Shown here: in pieces, positions 12,160 through 23,645 of the stretch
Numbering within the stretch: the stretch's first letter is position 1
Layout: every line of letters starts with the position of its first letter
Source of the DNA: Nymphaea colorata
Taxonomy: Eukaryota > Streptophyta > Magnoliopsida > Nymphaeales > Nymphaeaceae
Assembly: GCF_008831285.2 (NCBI RefSeq)
Contig: NC_045138.2
Span: 5,921,205-5,985,204 of the forward strand
DNA length: 64,000 nucleotides
Direction of reading: 5' to 3'
Notes under the pieces: model-generated
Told to the model about the DNA's origin: nothing
Databases searched by the model: none
Seen by the model: only the letters and a program-made list of their open reading frames with translations
Translations under genes and position numbers: made by a program

Positions 12160-13179
12160 TCAAGGTAACTGGTTCCAAGATTCCATTTTCATGTTTGCCA
12201 AGGCAGTAAATGGCTGGTAGCCATGGCGTATGAGTAAATCCAATCCTTTCTCATTCTGGCAGAATTTCTTGAACAACGGATGACTTTTGTAACTTGTTTC
12301 AAGTTTGGTACCCCTTTTCACCCATACCTGTTTCTTTGGTTTCTGAATGGCCAACCTGCTAAGACTTTGAGATATTTCTTCCTCTTTGCAGACTCGAATA
12401 CTGGGTACCTCAATTGTATATGTTGGTACCGGAATCATTGGGTGTACAAGCCGACTTTCCCTATCCTCTGCATAGATGGTTATAGAATTCCCGTTGTGAG
12501 TCCATTTGACACACTGATGTAGAGTGGAGGGAACTGCATTGGTAGCATGGATCCATGGCCTGCCAAGCAACAAGTTGAAGGAGGGTTCTATATCCACCAC
12601 ATGAAATAAAACCCGATGATACGTCTCAGAAATATTCAAATCCAGACATATGCATCCTAGGCATGGTTGTCCTGTCCCGTCATATCCATGGATGAAAATT
12701 TTGGATGGAGTATAGTCAGCCTGTCTTATGCCCAACTCACGAGCTGTTTGTTGTGGACAGATGTTCAGGCTTGCTCCACCATCAATTAAAACGTGGGAGA
12801 CTCTGGTGCCCCTTGTCTCTATCACTATGTGCAAGGCGTCATTGTGCGATGCACCTCCAGTTGGTAGATCTTTATCAGAGAATATGATCGGACTATTTTC
12901 ACATAATTCAAAAGCCCATTCATTCCCCCTGTTAGGGCTAAACCCTCCCTTCTTGACTTCAGGTAAGGGGTCCAATTCATTGAAAATGGATTCCAATGGT
13001 TCAGGGTCGCACACTTGTGACTTCTGATCAATCTCTGTCAGATGGTCTTGTTTAACCAGTCCGGTTTGTGCATTGATGGATCCTTTATCATGTTTGAAAA
13101 GCAATCCAAAGAAATCCAGGGACGCTGTATCCCTTTTGTTTGTCACCATAATTTGACGACCTGTTGAAAATCTGACCAT
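12160..13179 (-). pseudogene. pro: Retroelement aspartic protease region, copy A
   Basis: A 339-codon frame carries the aspartic protease active site as LIDGGASLNIC, where the usual D-S/T-G is D-G-G, and a later LLLGRPWIH segment that matches the flap/C-terminal part of retropepsins (the hydrophobic-hydrophobic-GRDW-like motif). It cleaves the Gag-Pol polyprotein. It lies directly after gag, with which it is probably one continuous frame: the break near 13185 is a one-base difference from copy B. Confidence 0.75.
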
Positions 13180-13184
13180 CGAAA

Positions 13185-14600
13185 CTATTCCTTTGCCATG
13201 TTTAGGAAAAGATTCTTGAGAATGTCCGGCTGTTCACTGACCTCTTTGATTATTTCTTTGTCAACTGCATCTTGCACAATATTTTTAAGTACAAGGCAGT
13301 CTTCTGTATCATGTCCTGGAGCGCGATGAAATTTGCAGAATTGCTCTTTGTTTTTCCCCATCATTGGTGGGGGGTTGGAGACTTTTGGGAGAAACAGAGT
13401 ACCTCTTTCGATTAGCATATGCATGACCTCTTCATAACTTTGTTGTAATGGGGTAAATTTTCTATCGTACCCCCATCCAGGATGTTTGTTTTTTGTGCCA
13501 CTACTACTGCCACTAGCTCTGTCCATTACCCCTTTATTCTTGGGATATTCGGACTTTTCTTTCTTGAAGGCTGCAGCGTTGGCCACGATGTTGGCTGGAG
13601 CATTCTGACTTCTGCTATTCTTTTTTGTATCTTCCCTTACTTTTACCGGGATGACAGCATCAAAAGCTCCATTCTCAATTCCTGCTTCAATGCATTCTGC
13701 CCTCTCAGTGAGATCGATGAAAGACTTGATTGGAGCATTGGAAATGAGGCTCCTTAATGGTTGTGTCAAATTGTTTACGATCAATCCCAGTGCATGGGAT
13801 TGAGAGATTGGGTCTCTCATCTTGTTGCAAGAAGACCTCCACCTCTGAATAAAATCTCTCACCTTTTCACCTGGCCTCTGTTTTAGGTAGCATAATGTGG
13901 TGATCGTTGGTGCAGTTTCAACGTTTTGAATGAACCTTTCGATGAAAAGGTTGATTAACATGTCAAAATTTTTCAATTCCACTGGGTTGATGTGTTCCCG
14001 ATACCATTGTGCTGCAATTCCTTCTAGGCTTCTAGGGAAACATCGAAAGAGGGCCCTATGATTGTGGCGGAATTTGTAGCATTCAGCAAAGAACATGGCC
14101 AAATGTGCCTTTGGGTCTCATGGCCATCAAATTTGATAAATTTCTTGGGCAAGTTTTTTATGTGTTTGTCATTTTCGAAGCTTTCGTAGAAATCTTCGCA
14201 AGTGAAATTCCTCTTGTTCTTGCCTTTAAGTTGTACTGCATTTAACTTCTTTTCAACTTCCTGGATTTTTGTTTTCCAGGATTCTCTCTTCTTCTTTTTC
14301 TTGGGAGTTTTCGGTTCTTCCTCACTACTAGATTCTGTTGTAGCGTCTTCAGAAGAGTCTGAACTGCTTGATGAGTACTTTCTTGTTTTCTTCCCTTTCT
14401 TTTTGGCTTTTTCTGCCTGCGCTTGTTCTTCATTGAACATGATCATGTATTTCCGGAATCTTCTGTATTCCTCAAATTCTGGGTCATTTATTTCCAGCTT
14501 GGGAGGTGTTTCTGAGGAGGATCTTCTCCCCTGTCTCCTATAAAGGTTGATCAAGCTCCATTTCACTCCTTCTCCTGCTTTGGCTTCTGGTTTCAACCAT
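13185..14600 (-). pseudogene. gag: gag, interior copy A
   Basis: Starts at the methionine of MVETRSQSRRR (14600). It has a basic N terminus, an acidic/serine stretch and lysine-rich KKKKKRE segment, then the retrotransposon gag domain (ECYKFRHNHRALFRCFPRSL; AAQWYREHI). Near the end is a variant zinc-knuckle-like CKFHRAPGHDTEDC. Gag forms the virus-like particle and binds the RNA. One-base losses relative to copy B near 14525 and 14120 break the frame; both lie on the side of copy A nearest the gap, so I suspect assembly error. Confidence 0.8.
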
Positions 14601-14810
14601 AAAGCGGATGTTCACCTTGCAAGAAGAAAAATTGAAAATGTTAGGATGTGAATTGATGAGAGATGACAAATTTTGATTACATATTAAAAGAAAGATGAGA
14701 ATGACAAAACTTGACAAAGTTTAACATAACTTGACAAAACTTGACAAATTTTGGCTTAATGACAATGAACTAGACATGACAATCTAGGACAGAAGGATGA
14801 TGGGCGGACT

Positions 14811-16001
14811 TCATCCCACCATTTTACATATTCGGGACCCATTCCTGGACCAAGGACAAGATACAAGTGAGCAAATGATTCTCAACGTTGCTGGGCATAT
14901 GGTGTATATCCCGGACCACTCTTCAGTGTCTAGTTCACACTCCACAATGGCTCCTTCCGACTCAATTGGATATGCCTTCCTCTGACGCAGTGAGAATTGC
15001 CTGAGGCAACGCTCCGGATGATATTCAATTATGAAAAACGGTCCCAATAGAAGACTTCCTCTGACTGAGTTGTAAGTGTATCTTGACTTGATGACCTCTC
15101 GATCAAAGAAGTCCCAAATGATGGTGGAGTCATCAACTTCCTCCATCTTTCTGCGGTAGTGCTCCATACTGGATAACTGACCGTCTGTGTTTTGAAAATG
15201 ACATGATTGTGGCCCCACATGTTTGTAGAACCATGCTTGCAGTGCAAAGACACATCCTTCTATCGAGTCTGCATCTCCAATTGAAAATTTGGCCAACCCT
15301 CTGTAAAGGAATGCCAAGGCTGCCATTGCTATGGAAATGTGACGGACTTTGACATGCCCCCATTTTCTGAAGAGGCGAGCTATGCGGAAATCCATTATGT
15401 GTTCTTCATTATTGAAGAAGATAAGACCCACGGTACAAGTCACCATGGAGTTTTTGTACTTGTCTGCAACAGTTCTAGATAGTGACGCAGGGTTGACAAA
15501 TTGGGAGTATGTTTCACCAAGCTCTTGTAGTTGAAGATATTGATGTCCATCTTTCTCTAGAAAATGCCAACTCCTTTTCCCTGTGAGTTTACGAATCACT
15601 TCTAGAGTTTTGACTTGACCTTGGTTTACAAGGAACTGGTCTTCAATTGGACCTCTTGGGTCACCTTTTGGTTCTGACAAACCCATAATGTTGGAGAACT
15701 CATCAAGAGTGATTGTCATTTCACCCCATGGAAACAAGAATGTGTTGGTCCTTGGGTTCCATCTTTCAGCAATTGCATGGATTAGATTGCCATTGATAGG
15801 CTGTATGGCAAGACTGACTGCTTCTTCAAGACCACAATCCTCTAAGTGATCCGGGAACATACACCGAAAAGTTGGGTACCATGAAAGATACCACTGAGGT
15901 AGGTAGACTCCACTTGGGATGATGCGAAGTCCGGATCGGCCTTGACATGACGAATAGGATGTGGTCATATGGGAAGATACTTTCTGAGTCCATCTAGACA
16001 A
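14811..16001 (-). CDS. ORF1 upstream of gag, plant-mobile-domain-like, copy A
   Basis: A frame of up to 396 codons lies between 5' leader and gag. The centre reads RWNPRTNTFLFPWGEMTIT followed by LDEFSNIMGL, which fits the W-x-P-x-T-x-T-F...G-E-M-T-I-T-L...L-G-L signature of the aminotransferase-like plant mobile domain (PMD) and the related DUF7745-type family. A later ALAFLYRGL...GCVFALQAWFYKH stretch matches the C-terminal half. PMD proteins occur both as host genes (MAIN, MAIL1) and in transposons. Its role here is unknown. Copy A differs from copy B near the N terminus by a two-base loss at about 15950, so the copy B start is preferred. Confidence 0.7.
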   Translation of the reverse strand: MSRWTQKVSSHMTTSYSSCQGRSGLRIIPSGVYLPQWYLSWYPTFRCMFPDHLEDCGLEEAVSLAIQPINGNLIHAIAERWNPRTNTFLFPWGEMTITLDEFSNIMGLSEPKGDPRGPIEDQFLVNQGQVKTLEVIRKLTGKRSWHFLEKDGHQYLQLQELGETYSQFVNPASLSRTVADKYKNSMVTCTVGLIFFNNEEHIMDFRIARLFRKWGHVKVRHISIAMAALAFLYRGLAKFSIGDADSIEGCVFALQAWFYKHVGPQSCHFQNTDGQLSSMEHYRRKMEEVDDSTIIWDFFDREVIKSRYTYNSVRGSLLLGPFFIIEYHPERCLRQFSLRQRKAYPIESEGAIVECELDTEEWSGIYTICPATLRIICSLVSCPWSRNGSRICKMVG

Positions 16002-16064
16002 GAGAAGGTATTAGACTTTGACATGAATTGACCCAATAGAGACTCGAGAAGAGTTTTGACATTG

Positions 16065-16164
16065 NNNNNNNNNNNNNNNNNNNNNNNNNNNNNNNNNNNN
16101 NNNNNNNNNNNNNNNNNNNNNNNNNNNNNNNNNNNNNNNNNNNNNNNNNNNNNNNNNNNNNNNN
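16065..16164. other. Assembly gap of exactly 100 N
   Basis: Exactly 100 Ns. Sequence left of it (to 16064) matches up to 23716, and sequence right of it (from 16165) matches from 8486, so the flanks overlap by about 7.5 kb. A fixed 100-N spacer is the usual scaffolding placeholder for a gap of unknown size. Confidence 0.97.
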
Positions 16165-19100
16165 AAGTATAGAATTTTTGAGATGCAAAGCATTAATTGG
16201 ATCGGGGATTTCAACCCCATCGGCATCAATCAGTCGATAAGAATTGTGAGGTAGAACCTCTTTGACAACATATGGTCCTTCCCAGTTCGGCGCCCATTTT
16301 CCTTTGGGTCTACTCCTGAGTGGAACTATGGATCTTAAAACAAGATCATTTACCTGAAATTTTCTTTCAATGACTGATTTGGCATAATGTCGGGCGACTC
16401 TCTTACGATAGACTTCGGCATGCTCTGCCGCTTGTAGTCTTTTCTCGTCTAAGAGGTCTAATTGAGCAAGTCTCTTTTTTTGATATTTGCTAATTGGGAG
16501 TTCAATGAGAGCAGCAAATTTCATTGCTGGTTTTTGGACATGTAATGGAAGGACAATTTCCGTTCCATATACTAATTCTGCTGGTGTAGCATTGGTGGGT
16601 GTCCGAATTGTGGTTCGATACGCCCAAAGTGCATTGTGCATTTTCTCGTGCCAATCTCGGCCTGTTTCAACTGTCCTTTCTAAGACACGAATCAAAATCT
16701 TGTTGGTTGCTTCTGCCTGACCATTACCTTGAGGGTAATATGGGGCAGAAAAGTGATGTTGTATTGTGTGTTTGTGACAAGATTGCGCATTTCTCATTTT
16801 TGAATGAGTACCGTTATCAGAAACGATATCATGCGGGATGCCAAATCTACACAAAAGATTTTTATGAATGAAGGACACTACGTGTTGTCCTTCGACTGTT
16901 TTTAAAGTAATCGCTTCCACCCATTTGGTGAAGTAATCTGTAGCTGCAAGAAAATGCCTGTGTCCATTTGAGGCAGGTGGATTGATTGGACCGACTACGT
17001 CGAAGGCCACATGGAGAATGGCCATGGTGAGCTGACCGAATGAAGGTACGCTGCTGGAGCATGAATTGATGGTGCATGCAACTGACATTTGATGCATTTC
17101 TTGACAAATTGGTGACAGTCTCTTTGCATTGTGGGCCAATAGTACCCTGCTCTGACTATCTGCTTGACGAGGGTTTGATACCCTACATGTCCCCCACAAA
17201 TTCCTTCATGGGCTTCTTGAATGACTTCTAGTGCTCATTTGCATAGAGACATCTAGCATATTCTGTGCTGAATCCTCTTCTGTATAGGATGTCGGCTAGA
17301 ATGAAATATCTTGAAGACTGTGTCTCAAAACTCTTTGCTCTTTTCGAGACATTTCTGGTGGAAGTGTTCCAGTTTGGAGAAAATCCTTGATGTTCTGATA
17401 CCATGGTGTTTCTCTACTTTCTGCTTGCAACACTGTTCTGGTATGACAAAAGATGGTTGTTCGAGTCTTCCAACTTCAAAAGATCTGATAGATTCTCCAG
17501 GTTTGAAGGCAATGGTAGAGCCTAAACTGGCTAAATCGTCTGCTATTGGGTTAATTTCTTTTGACATGTAAGAGTTGACATTCTCGAACTGTCTTAAGAG
17601 GAAGCTGCTAACTCTTGATATGGGATCAATTTTTGATCTTTGACTTGCCAATCTCCATTGACCTGACTGACAGCTAAGAGAGAATCTCCAAAAATGCGAA
17701 CTCTCTGCACTTTAATTTGAGCAACATTTTGAGTCCTTGGATTAGGGCCTCGTACTCTGCCATATTATGCGTGCAGGAAAAATTCAATTTGAGAGAGTAA
17801 GGAATCATTTCCCTTTCTGGTGTAATGAAAAGTATCCCAATGCCTGCCCCAGCTGTGCTCTTAGATCCATCAAGTACATCTCCCAAATCGGCTCTGGTTC
17901 AGTTGTCAGGATTTGCTCATATGGAAAATCATCATTTGTTCTAATTTCTTCATATAGAGGAAAATCTGCCAATTGGTCTGCAATGGCTTGCCCTTGATTG
18001 ATTTTGTGACACATATTCCAAATCATATTGCATCAGCAAAACCTGCCACTTTGCTATCCTTCCATTCAGAAATGGCTGTTCGAGGATATATTTGAGTGGA
18101 TTAAGTTTGGATAAAATTTTAACTTCACAAGCCAATAGATAATGCCTTAATTTTTGACACATCCACACCAAGGCTAAGCAAGTTTTTTCCATGTGCGAGT
18201 AGTTCTTTTCATACTGCACAAATGTCTTACTGATGTAATAAATGGCATGTTCTATTCGGCATCCTTCTTCATATTGAGCCAGAAATCCACCACAGGCTGA
18301 ATCGTTAACTGTGATGTAAAGGAGTAGAGGTTCCCCTAAAATTGGAGGTTTTAAAATTGGTGGGCAAAGAAGATACTTCTTGATCTTTTCGAATGAGGCT
18401 TGACATTCATGCCCCCATTCAAATTTGACTCCTTTCCGCAGTAAATGGTTGAAGGTTCGCATCTCATGCGAGATTAGATATAAACCTTCTGATTGACTGA
18501 ATTCTGCCTTACAAGCTGCGTAGCTCCTTAAGATTTGTTGGGGTGACATTTCGATGATCGCCTTTGCTTTGGAAGGATCCATCTCGATTCCCTTTTGCTG
18601 ACCAAAATCCAAAAGCTTACCGGATTCCACACCAAATACACATTTTGTGGATTCAATCTAAGTTTGTATTGTAAGAGTCTATCAAAAACTTGAGAGAGAA
18701 TGTTGATGTGATTCTCCTGTTTTGACTTAATTAGTAGATCATCTACATATGCATCCATGATTTGATGCATTTGGTCATGAAAAATAGCTGCCATAGCCCT
18801 TTGATATGTTGCCCCAGCGTTCTTCAAACCAAATGGCATTACTGTATAGCAGAAGTACCCCATGGGGTTGTAAATGATGTTTTGGCTTGATCTTGAGCTG
18901 CCAACTTAATTTGGTTATAACCAGAATATCCATCCATAAAGGAGAACATAGCGTGACCTGCGTACTGTCTACCAACAAGTCAATGTTTGGAAGTGGTAGT
19001 CATCCTTTGGTGTAGCCTTATTCAAATCTCTGAAATCAATGCAGAGCTGAATTTTGCCATTTTTCTTTGGGACTACCACAATGTTTGCTAACCATTCAGG

Positions 19101-19563
19101 ATAGTCGATTGTTCGGATGAACCCTGCCTTAGTAGGTCTTCCAGCCTTCCTTAACTTGCCCCTCAAGACGAGGGTCTAGTTCCTCAACTTTTGTTTGATT
19201 GGCTTGCATTCTGGTTTCAATGGTAGTCGATGCTCGACTAATTTTGTATCAAGTCCTGGCATGTCCTCATAAGTCCACGCAAAGGCTTCTTGATGCTTTT
19301 GAGGAAGTCTATCAGCTCTTTCTTTCTTCTGCTGAGAGACTTGTTCCAAATTGCAAAATCTTTGGACTCTCTTCCGTGCCAATGTTAATTTCCTCAATCG
19401 GATCATTAATCAGAGGTGACGGTTGATCTTGCTTTCTCATTTGGATGAACTCTGGACATTCGGCCTCAGTGAGTTCTGGATTTATCTCCTTAAAAGCTTT
19501 TGATGTTTGATCCTCAAATGCCATCCTAAAGATTGTAAAGAAGTTAGATGAAATTTGAGACAT
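16165..19563 (-). pseudogene. pol: pol, interior copy B: RT, RNase H, second RNase H, integrase
   Basis: Second copy of 8486-11915, with the same domains in the same order: integrase 17199-16180, second RNase H about 17886-17400, first RNase H and RT about 19200-17950, YVDD at about 18740. It is broken by many single-base deletions, mostly in runs of the same base, where copy A has the extra base. Between 16165 and 19300 I count more than twenty such losses against only a few substitutions. That density next to the gap fits low-coverage contig-end error. The integrase core, broken in copy A near 9320, is open here. Confidence 0.8.
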
Positions 19564-19780
19564 TGTATATGGAAGTAATTTGCATTTGTCATTGTATTTT
19601 TGAAGGTATTACAAAATGAAGACACTTGGTCTATTTGAGTACAATGACGACAAAATGACAAAATGATGACGGATTTGTTGATTCAAATTGATGGTGAACA
19701 TCCGCCTATGGTATTGCTCTTGACGAAAGGTACTGGCTTGAATTCTTCCTCAACATCCACTTTTCATAGCTTTGGCACCC
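19520..19780 (-). other. Putative intron/spacer between protease and RT, copy B
   Basis: Nearly identical to 11870-12130, with the same pyrimidine tract and TTTAG just before 'GATGGCATTTGAGG' at about 19528, and the same stop codons between the protease and RT frames. Since the stops are not at indel sites, they are not explained by the sequencing noise seen elsewhere in the two copies. Confidence 0.4.
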
Positions 19781-20796
19781 CAAGGCTTGAGTGCCTCGTT
19801 GTCCTGTCAAGGTAACTGGTTCCAAGATTCCATTTTCATGTTTGCCAAGGCTAGTAAATGGCTGGTAGCCATGGCGTATGAGTAAATCCAATCCTTTCTC
19901 ATTCTGGCAGAATTTCTTGAACAACGGATGACTTTTGTAACTTGTTTCAAGTTTGGTACCCCTTTTCACCCATACCTGTTTCTTTGGTTTCTGAATGGCC
20001 AACCTGCTAAGACTTTGAGATATTTCTTCCTCTTTGCAGACTCGAATACTGGGTACCTCAATTGTATATGTTGGTACCGGAATCATTGGGTGTACAAGCC
20101 GACTTTCCCTATCCTCTGCATAGATGGTTATAGAATTCCCGTTGTGAGTCCATTTGACACACTGATGTAGAGTGGAGGGAACTGCATTGGTAGCATGGAT
20201 CCATGGCCTGCCAAGCAACAAGTTGAAGGAGGGTTCTATATCCACCACATGAAATAAAACCCGATGATACGTCTCAGAAATATTCAAATCCAGACATATG
20301 CATCCTAGGCATGGTTGTCCTGTCCCGTCATATCCATGGATGAAAATTTTGGATGGAGTATAGTCAGCCTGTCTTATGCCCAACTCACGAGCTGTTTGTT
20401 GTGGACAGATGTTCAGGCTTGCTCCACCATCAATTAAAACGTGGGAGACTCTGGTGCCCCTTGTCTCTATCACTATGTGCAAGGCGTCATTGTGCGATGC
20501 ACCTCCAGTTGGTAGATCTTTATCAGAGAATATGATCGGACTATTTTCACATAATTCAAAAGCTCATTCATTCCCCCTGTTAGGGCTAAACCCTCCCTTC
20601 TTGACTTCAGGTAAGGGTCCAATTCATTGAAAATGGATTCCAATGGTTCAGGGTCGCACACTTGTGACTTCTGATCAATCTCTGTCAGATGGTCTTGTTT
20701 AACCAGTCCGGTTTGTGCATTGATGGATCCTTTATCATGTTTGAAAAGCAATCCAAAGAAATCCAGGGACGCTGTATCCCTTTTGTTTGTCACCAT
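19706..20796 (-). pseudogene. pro: Retroelement aspartic protease region, copy B
   Basis: Same as 12160-13179: LIDGGAS active-site segment and LLLGRPWIH. The frame is split near 20600 by a one-base loss in a GGGG run relative to copy A (frames 20796-20473 and 20482-19706). A short extension after the copy A stop (LTGQRGTQALG) is open here, because the two copies differ by one base near 19850. Confidence 0.75.
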
Positions 20797-22250
20797 AATT
20801 GACGACCTGTTGAAAATCTGACCATCGAAACTATTCCTTTGCCATGTTTAGGAAAATGATTCTTGAGAATGTCCGGCTGTTCACTGACCTCTTTGATTAT
20901 TTCTTTGTCAACTGCATCTTGCACAATATTTTTAAGTACAAGGCAGTCTTCTGTATCATGTCCTGGAGCGCGATGAAATTTGCAGAATTGCTCTTTGTTT
21001 TTCCCCATCATTGGTGGGGGGTTGGAGACTTTTGGGAGAAACAGAGTACCTCTTTCGATTAGCATATGCATGACCTCTTCATAACTTTGTTGTAATGGGG
21101 TAAATTTTCTATCGTACCCCCATCCAGGATGTTTGTTTTTTGTGCCACTACTACTGCCACTAGCTCTGTCCATTACCCCTTTATTCTTGGGATATTCGGA
21201 CTTTTCTTTCTTGAAGGCTGCAGCGTTGGCCACGATGTTGGCTGGAGCATTCTGACTTCTGCTATTCTTTTTTGTATCTTCCCTTACTTTTACCGGGATG
21301 ACAGCATCAAAAGCTCCATTCTCAATTCCTGCTTCAATGCATTCTGCCCTCTCAGTGAGATCGATGAAAGACTTGATTGGAGCATTGGAAATGAGGCTCC
21401 TTAATGGTTGTGTCAAATTGTTTACGATCAATCCCAGTGCATGGGATTGAGAGATTGGGTCTCTCATCTTGTTGCAAGAAGACCTCCACCTCTGAATAAA
21501 ATCTCTCACCTTTTCACCTGGCCTCTGTTTTAGGTAGCATAATGTGGTGATCGTTGGTGCAGTTTCAACGTTTTGAATGAACCTTTCGATGAAAAGGTTG
21601 ATTAACATGTCAAAATTTTTCAATTCCACTGGGTTGATGTGTTCCCGATACCATTGTGCTGCAATTCCTTCTAGGCTTCTAGGGAAACATCGAAAGAGGG
21701 CCCTATGATTGTGGCGGAATTTGTAGCATTCAGCAAAGAACATGGCCAAATGTGCCTTTGGGTCTCTATGGCCATCAAATTTGATAAATTTCTTGGGCAA
21801 GTTTTTTATGTGTTTGTCATTTTCGAAGCTTTCGTAGAAATCTTCGCAAGTGAAATTCCTCTTGTTCTTGCCTTTAAGTTGTACTGCATTTAACTTCTTT
21901 TCAACTTCCTGGATTTTTGTTTTCCAGGATTCTCTCTTCTTCTTTTTCTTGGGAGTTTTCGGTTCTTCCTCACTACTAGATTCTGTTGTAGCGTCTTCAG
22001 AAGAGTCTGAACTGCTTGATGAGTACTTTCTTGTTTTCTTCCCTTTCTTTTTGGCTTTTTCTGCCTGCGCTTGTTCTTCATTGAACATGATCATGTATTT
22101 CCGGAATCTTCTGTATTCCTCAAATTCTGGGTCATTTATTTCCAGCTTGGGAGGTGTTTCTGAGGAGGAATCTTCTCCCCTGTCTCCTATAAAAGGTTGA
22201 TCAAGCTCCATTTCACTCCTTCTCCTGCTTTGGCTTCTGGTTTCAACCAT
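20790..22250 (-). CDS. gag: gag, interior copy B (continuous frame)
   Basis: The best version of gag in the window. The frame is open further upstream to 22367, but MVETRSQSRRR at 22250 is the likely start because the same methionine begins copy A and the upstream codons are hydrophobic leader-like translation of non-coding sequence. Order: basic N terminus, acidic-serine stretch with a KKKKKRE cluster, gag capsid domain (FRCFPRSLEGIAAQWY; FIERFIQNV), QRPGEKVRDFIQRW, and the CKFHRAPGHDTEDC knuckle-like motif. It then reads on into the first residues of the protease region, supporting a single gag-pro frame in the real element. Confidence 0.85.
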   Translation of the reverse strand: MVETRSQSRRRSEMELDQPFIGDRGEDSSSETPPKLEINDPEFEEYRRFRKYMIMFNEEQAQAEKAKKKGKKTRKYSSSSSDSSEDATTESSSEEEPKTPKKKKKRESWKTKIQEVEKKLNAVQLKGKNKRNFTCEDFYESFENDKHIKNLPKKFIKFDGHRDPKAHLAMFFAECYKFRHNHRALFRCFPRSLEGIAAQWYREHINPVELKNFDMLINLFIERFIQNVETAPTITTLCYLKQRPGEKVRDFIQRWRSSCNKMRDPISQSHALGLIVNNLTQPLRSLISNAPIKSFIDLTERAECIEAGIENGAFDAVIPVKVREDTKKNSRSQNAPANIVANAAAFKKEKSEYPKNKGVMDRASGSSSGTKNKHPGWGYDRKFTPLQQSYEEVMHMLIERGTLFLPKVSNPPPMMGKNKEQFCKFHRAPGHDTEDCLVLKNIVQDAVDKEIIKEVSEQPDILKNHFPKHGKGIVSMVRFSTGRQLW

Positions 22251-22532
22251 AAAGCGGATGTTCACCTTGCAAGAAGAAAAATTGAAAATGTTAGGATGTG
22301 AATTGATGAGAGATGACAAATTTTGATTACATATTAAAAGAAAGATGAGAATGACAAAACTTGACAAAGTTTAACATAACTTGACAAAACTTGACAAATT
22401 TTGGCTTAATGACAATGAACTAGACATGACAATCTAGGACAGAAGGATGGATGGGCGGACTTCATCCCACCATTTTACATATTCGGGACCCATTCCTGGA
22501 CCAAGGACAAGATACAAGTGAGCAAATGATTC

Positions 22533-23645
22533 TCAACGTTGCTGGGCATATGTGTATATCCCGGACCACTCTTCAGTGTCTAGTTCACACTCCACAATGG
22601 CTCCTTCCGACTCAATTGGATATGCCTTCCTCTGACGCAGTGAGAATTGCCTGAGGCAACGCTCCGGATGATATTCAATTATGAAAAACGGTCCCAATAG
22701 AAGACTTCCTCTGACTGAGTTGTAAGTGTATCTTGACTTGATGACCTCTCGATCAAAGAAGTCCCAAATGATGGTGGAGTCATCAACTTCCTCCATCTTT
22801 CTGCGGTAGTGCTCCATACTGGATAACTGACCGTCTGTGTTTTGAAAATGACATGATTGTGGCCCCACATGTTTGTAGAACCATGCTTGCAGTGCAAAGA
22901 CACATCCTTCTATCGAGTCTGCATCTCCAATTGAAAATTTGGCCAACCCTCTGTAAAGGAATGCCAAGGCTGCCATTGCTATGGAAATGTGACGGACTTT
23001 GACATGCCCCCATTTTCTGAAGAGGCGAGCTATGCGGAAATCCATTATGTGTTCTTCATTATTGAAGAAGATAAGACCCACGGTACAAGTCACCATGGAG
23101 TTTTTGTACTTGTCTGCAACAGTTCTAGATAGTGACGCAGGGTTGACAAATTGGGAGTATGTTTCACCAAGCTCTTGTAGTTGAAGATATTGATGTCCAT
23201 CTTTCTCTAGAAAATGCCAACTCCTTTTCCCTGTGAGTTTACGAATCACTTCTAGAGTTTTGACTTGACCTTGGTTTACAAGGAACTGGTCTTCAATTGG
23301 ACCTCTTGGGTCACCTTTTGGTTCTGACAAACCCATAATGTTGGAGAACTCATCAAGAGTGATTGTCATTTCACCCCATGGAAACAAGAATGTGTTGGTC
23401 CTTGGGTTCCATCTTTCAGCAATTGCATGGATTAGATTGCCATTGATAGGCTGTATGGCAAGACTGACTGCTTCTTCAAGACCACAATCCTCTAAGTGAT
23501 CCGGGAACATACACCGAAAAGTTGGGTACCATGAAAGATACCACTGAGGTAGGTAGACTCCACTTGGGATGATGCGAAGTCCGGATCGGCCTTGACATGA
23601 CCCGAATAGGATGTGGTCATATGGGAAGATACTTTCTGAGTCCAT
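22533..23645 (-). CDS. ORF1 upstream of gag, plant-mobile-domain-like, copy B
   Basis: A 370-codon frame starting at the methionine of MDSESIF (23645), with an in-frame TAG immediately upstream, so the start is well set. It carries the PMD signature (NTFLFPWGEMTITLDEF; NIMGL) at about residues 85-115 and the ALAFLYRGL/FALQAWFYKH segment at about 220-260. The last few residues differ from copy A because of a one-base change near 22550. In Ogre-type elements an ORF of poorly known function sits at this position. A host-derived PMD could act in the nucleus on chromatin or RNA, but that is inference. Confidence 0.75.
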   Translation of the reverse strand: MDSESIFPYDHILFGSCQGRSGLRIIPSGVYLPQWYLSWYPTFRCMFPDHLEDCGLEEAVSLAIQPINGNLIHAIAERWNPRTNTFLFPWGEMTITLDEFSNIMGLSEPKGDPRGPIEDQFLVNQGQVKTLEVIRKLTGKRSWHFLEKDGHQYLQLQELGETYSQFVNPASLSRTVADKYKNSMVTCTVGLIFFNNEEHIMDFRIARLFRKWGHVKVRHISIAMAALAFLYRGLAKFSIGDADSIEGCVFALQAWFYKHVGPQSCHFQNTDGQLSSMEHYRRKMEEVDDSTIIWDFFDREVIKSRYTYNSVRGSLLLGPFFIIEYHPERCLRQFSLRQRKAYPIESEGAIVECELDTEEWSGIYTYAQQR

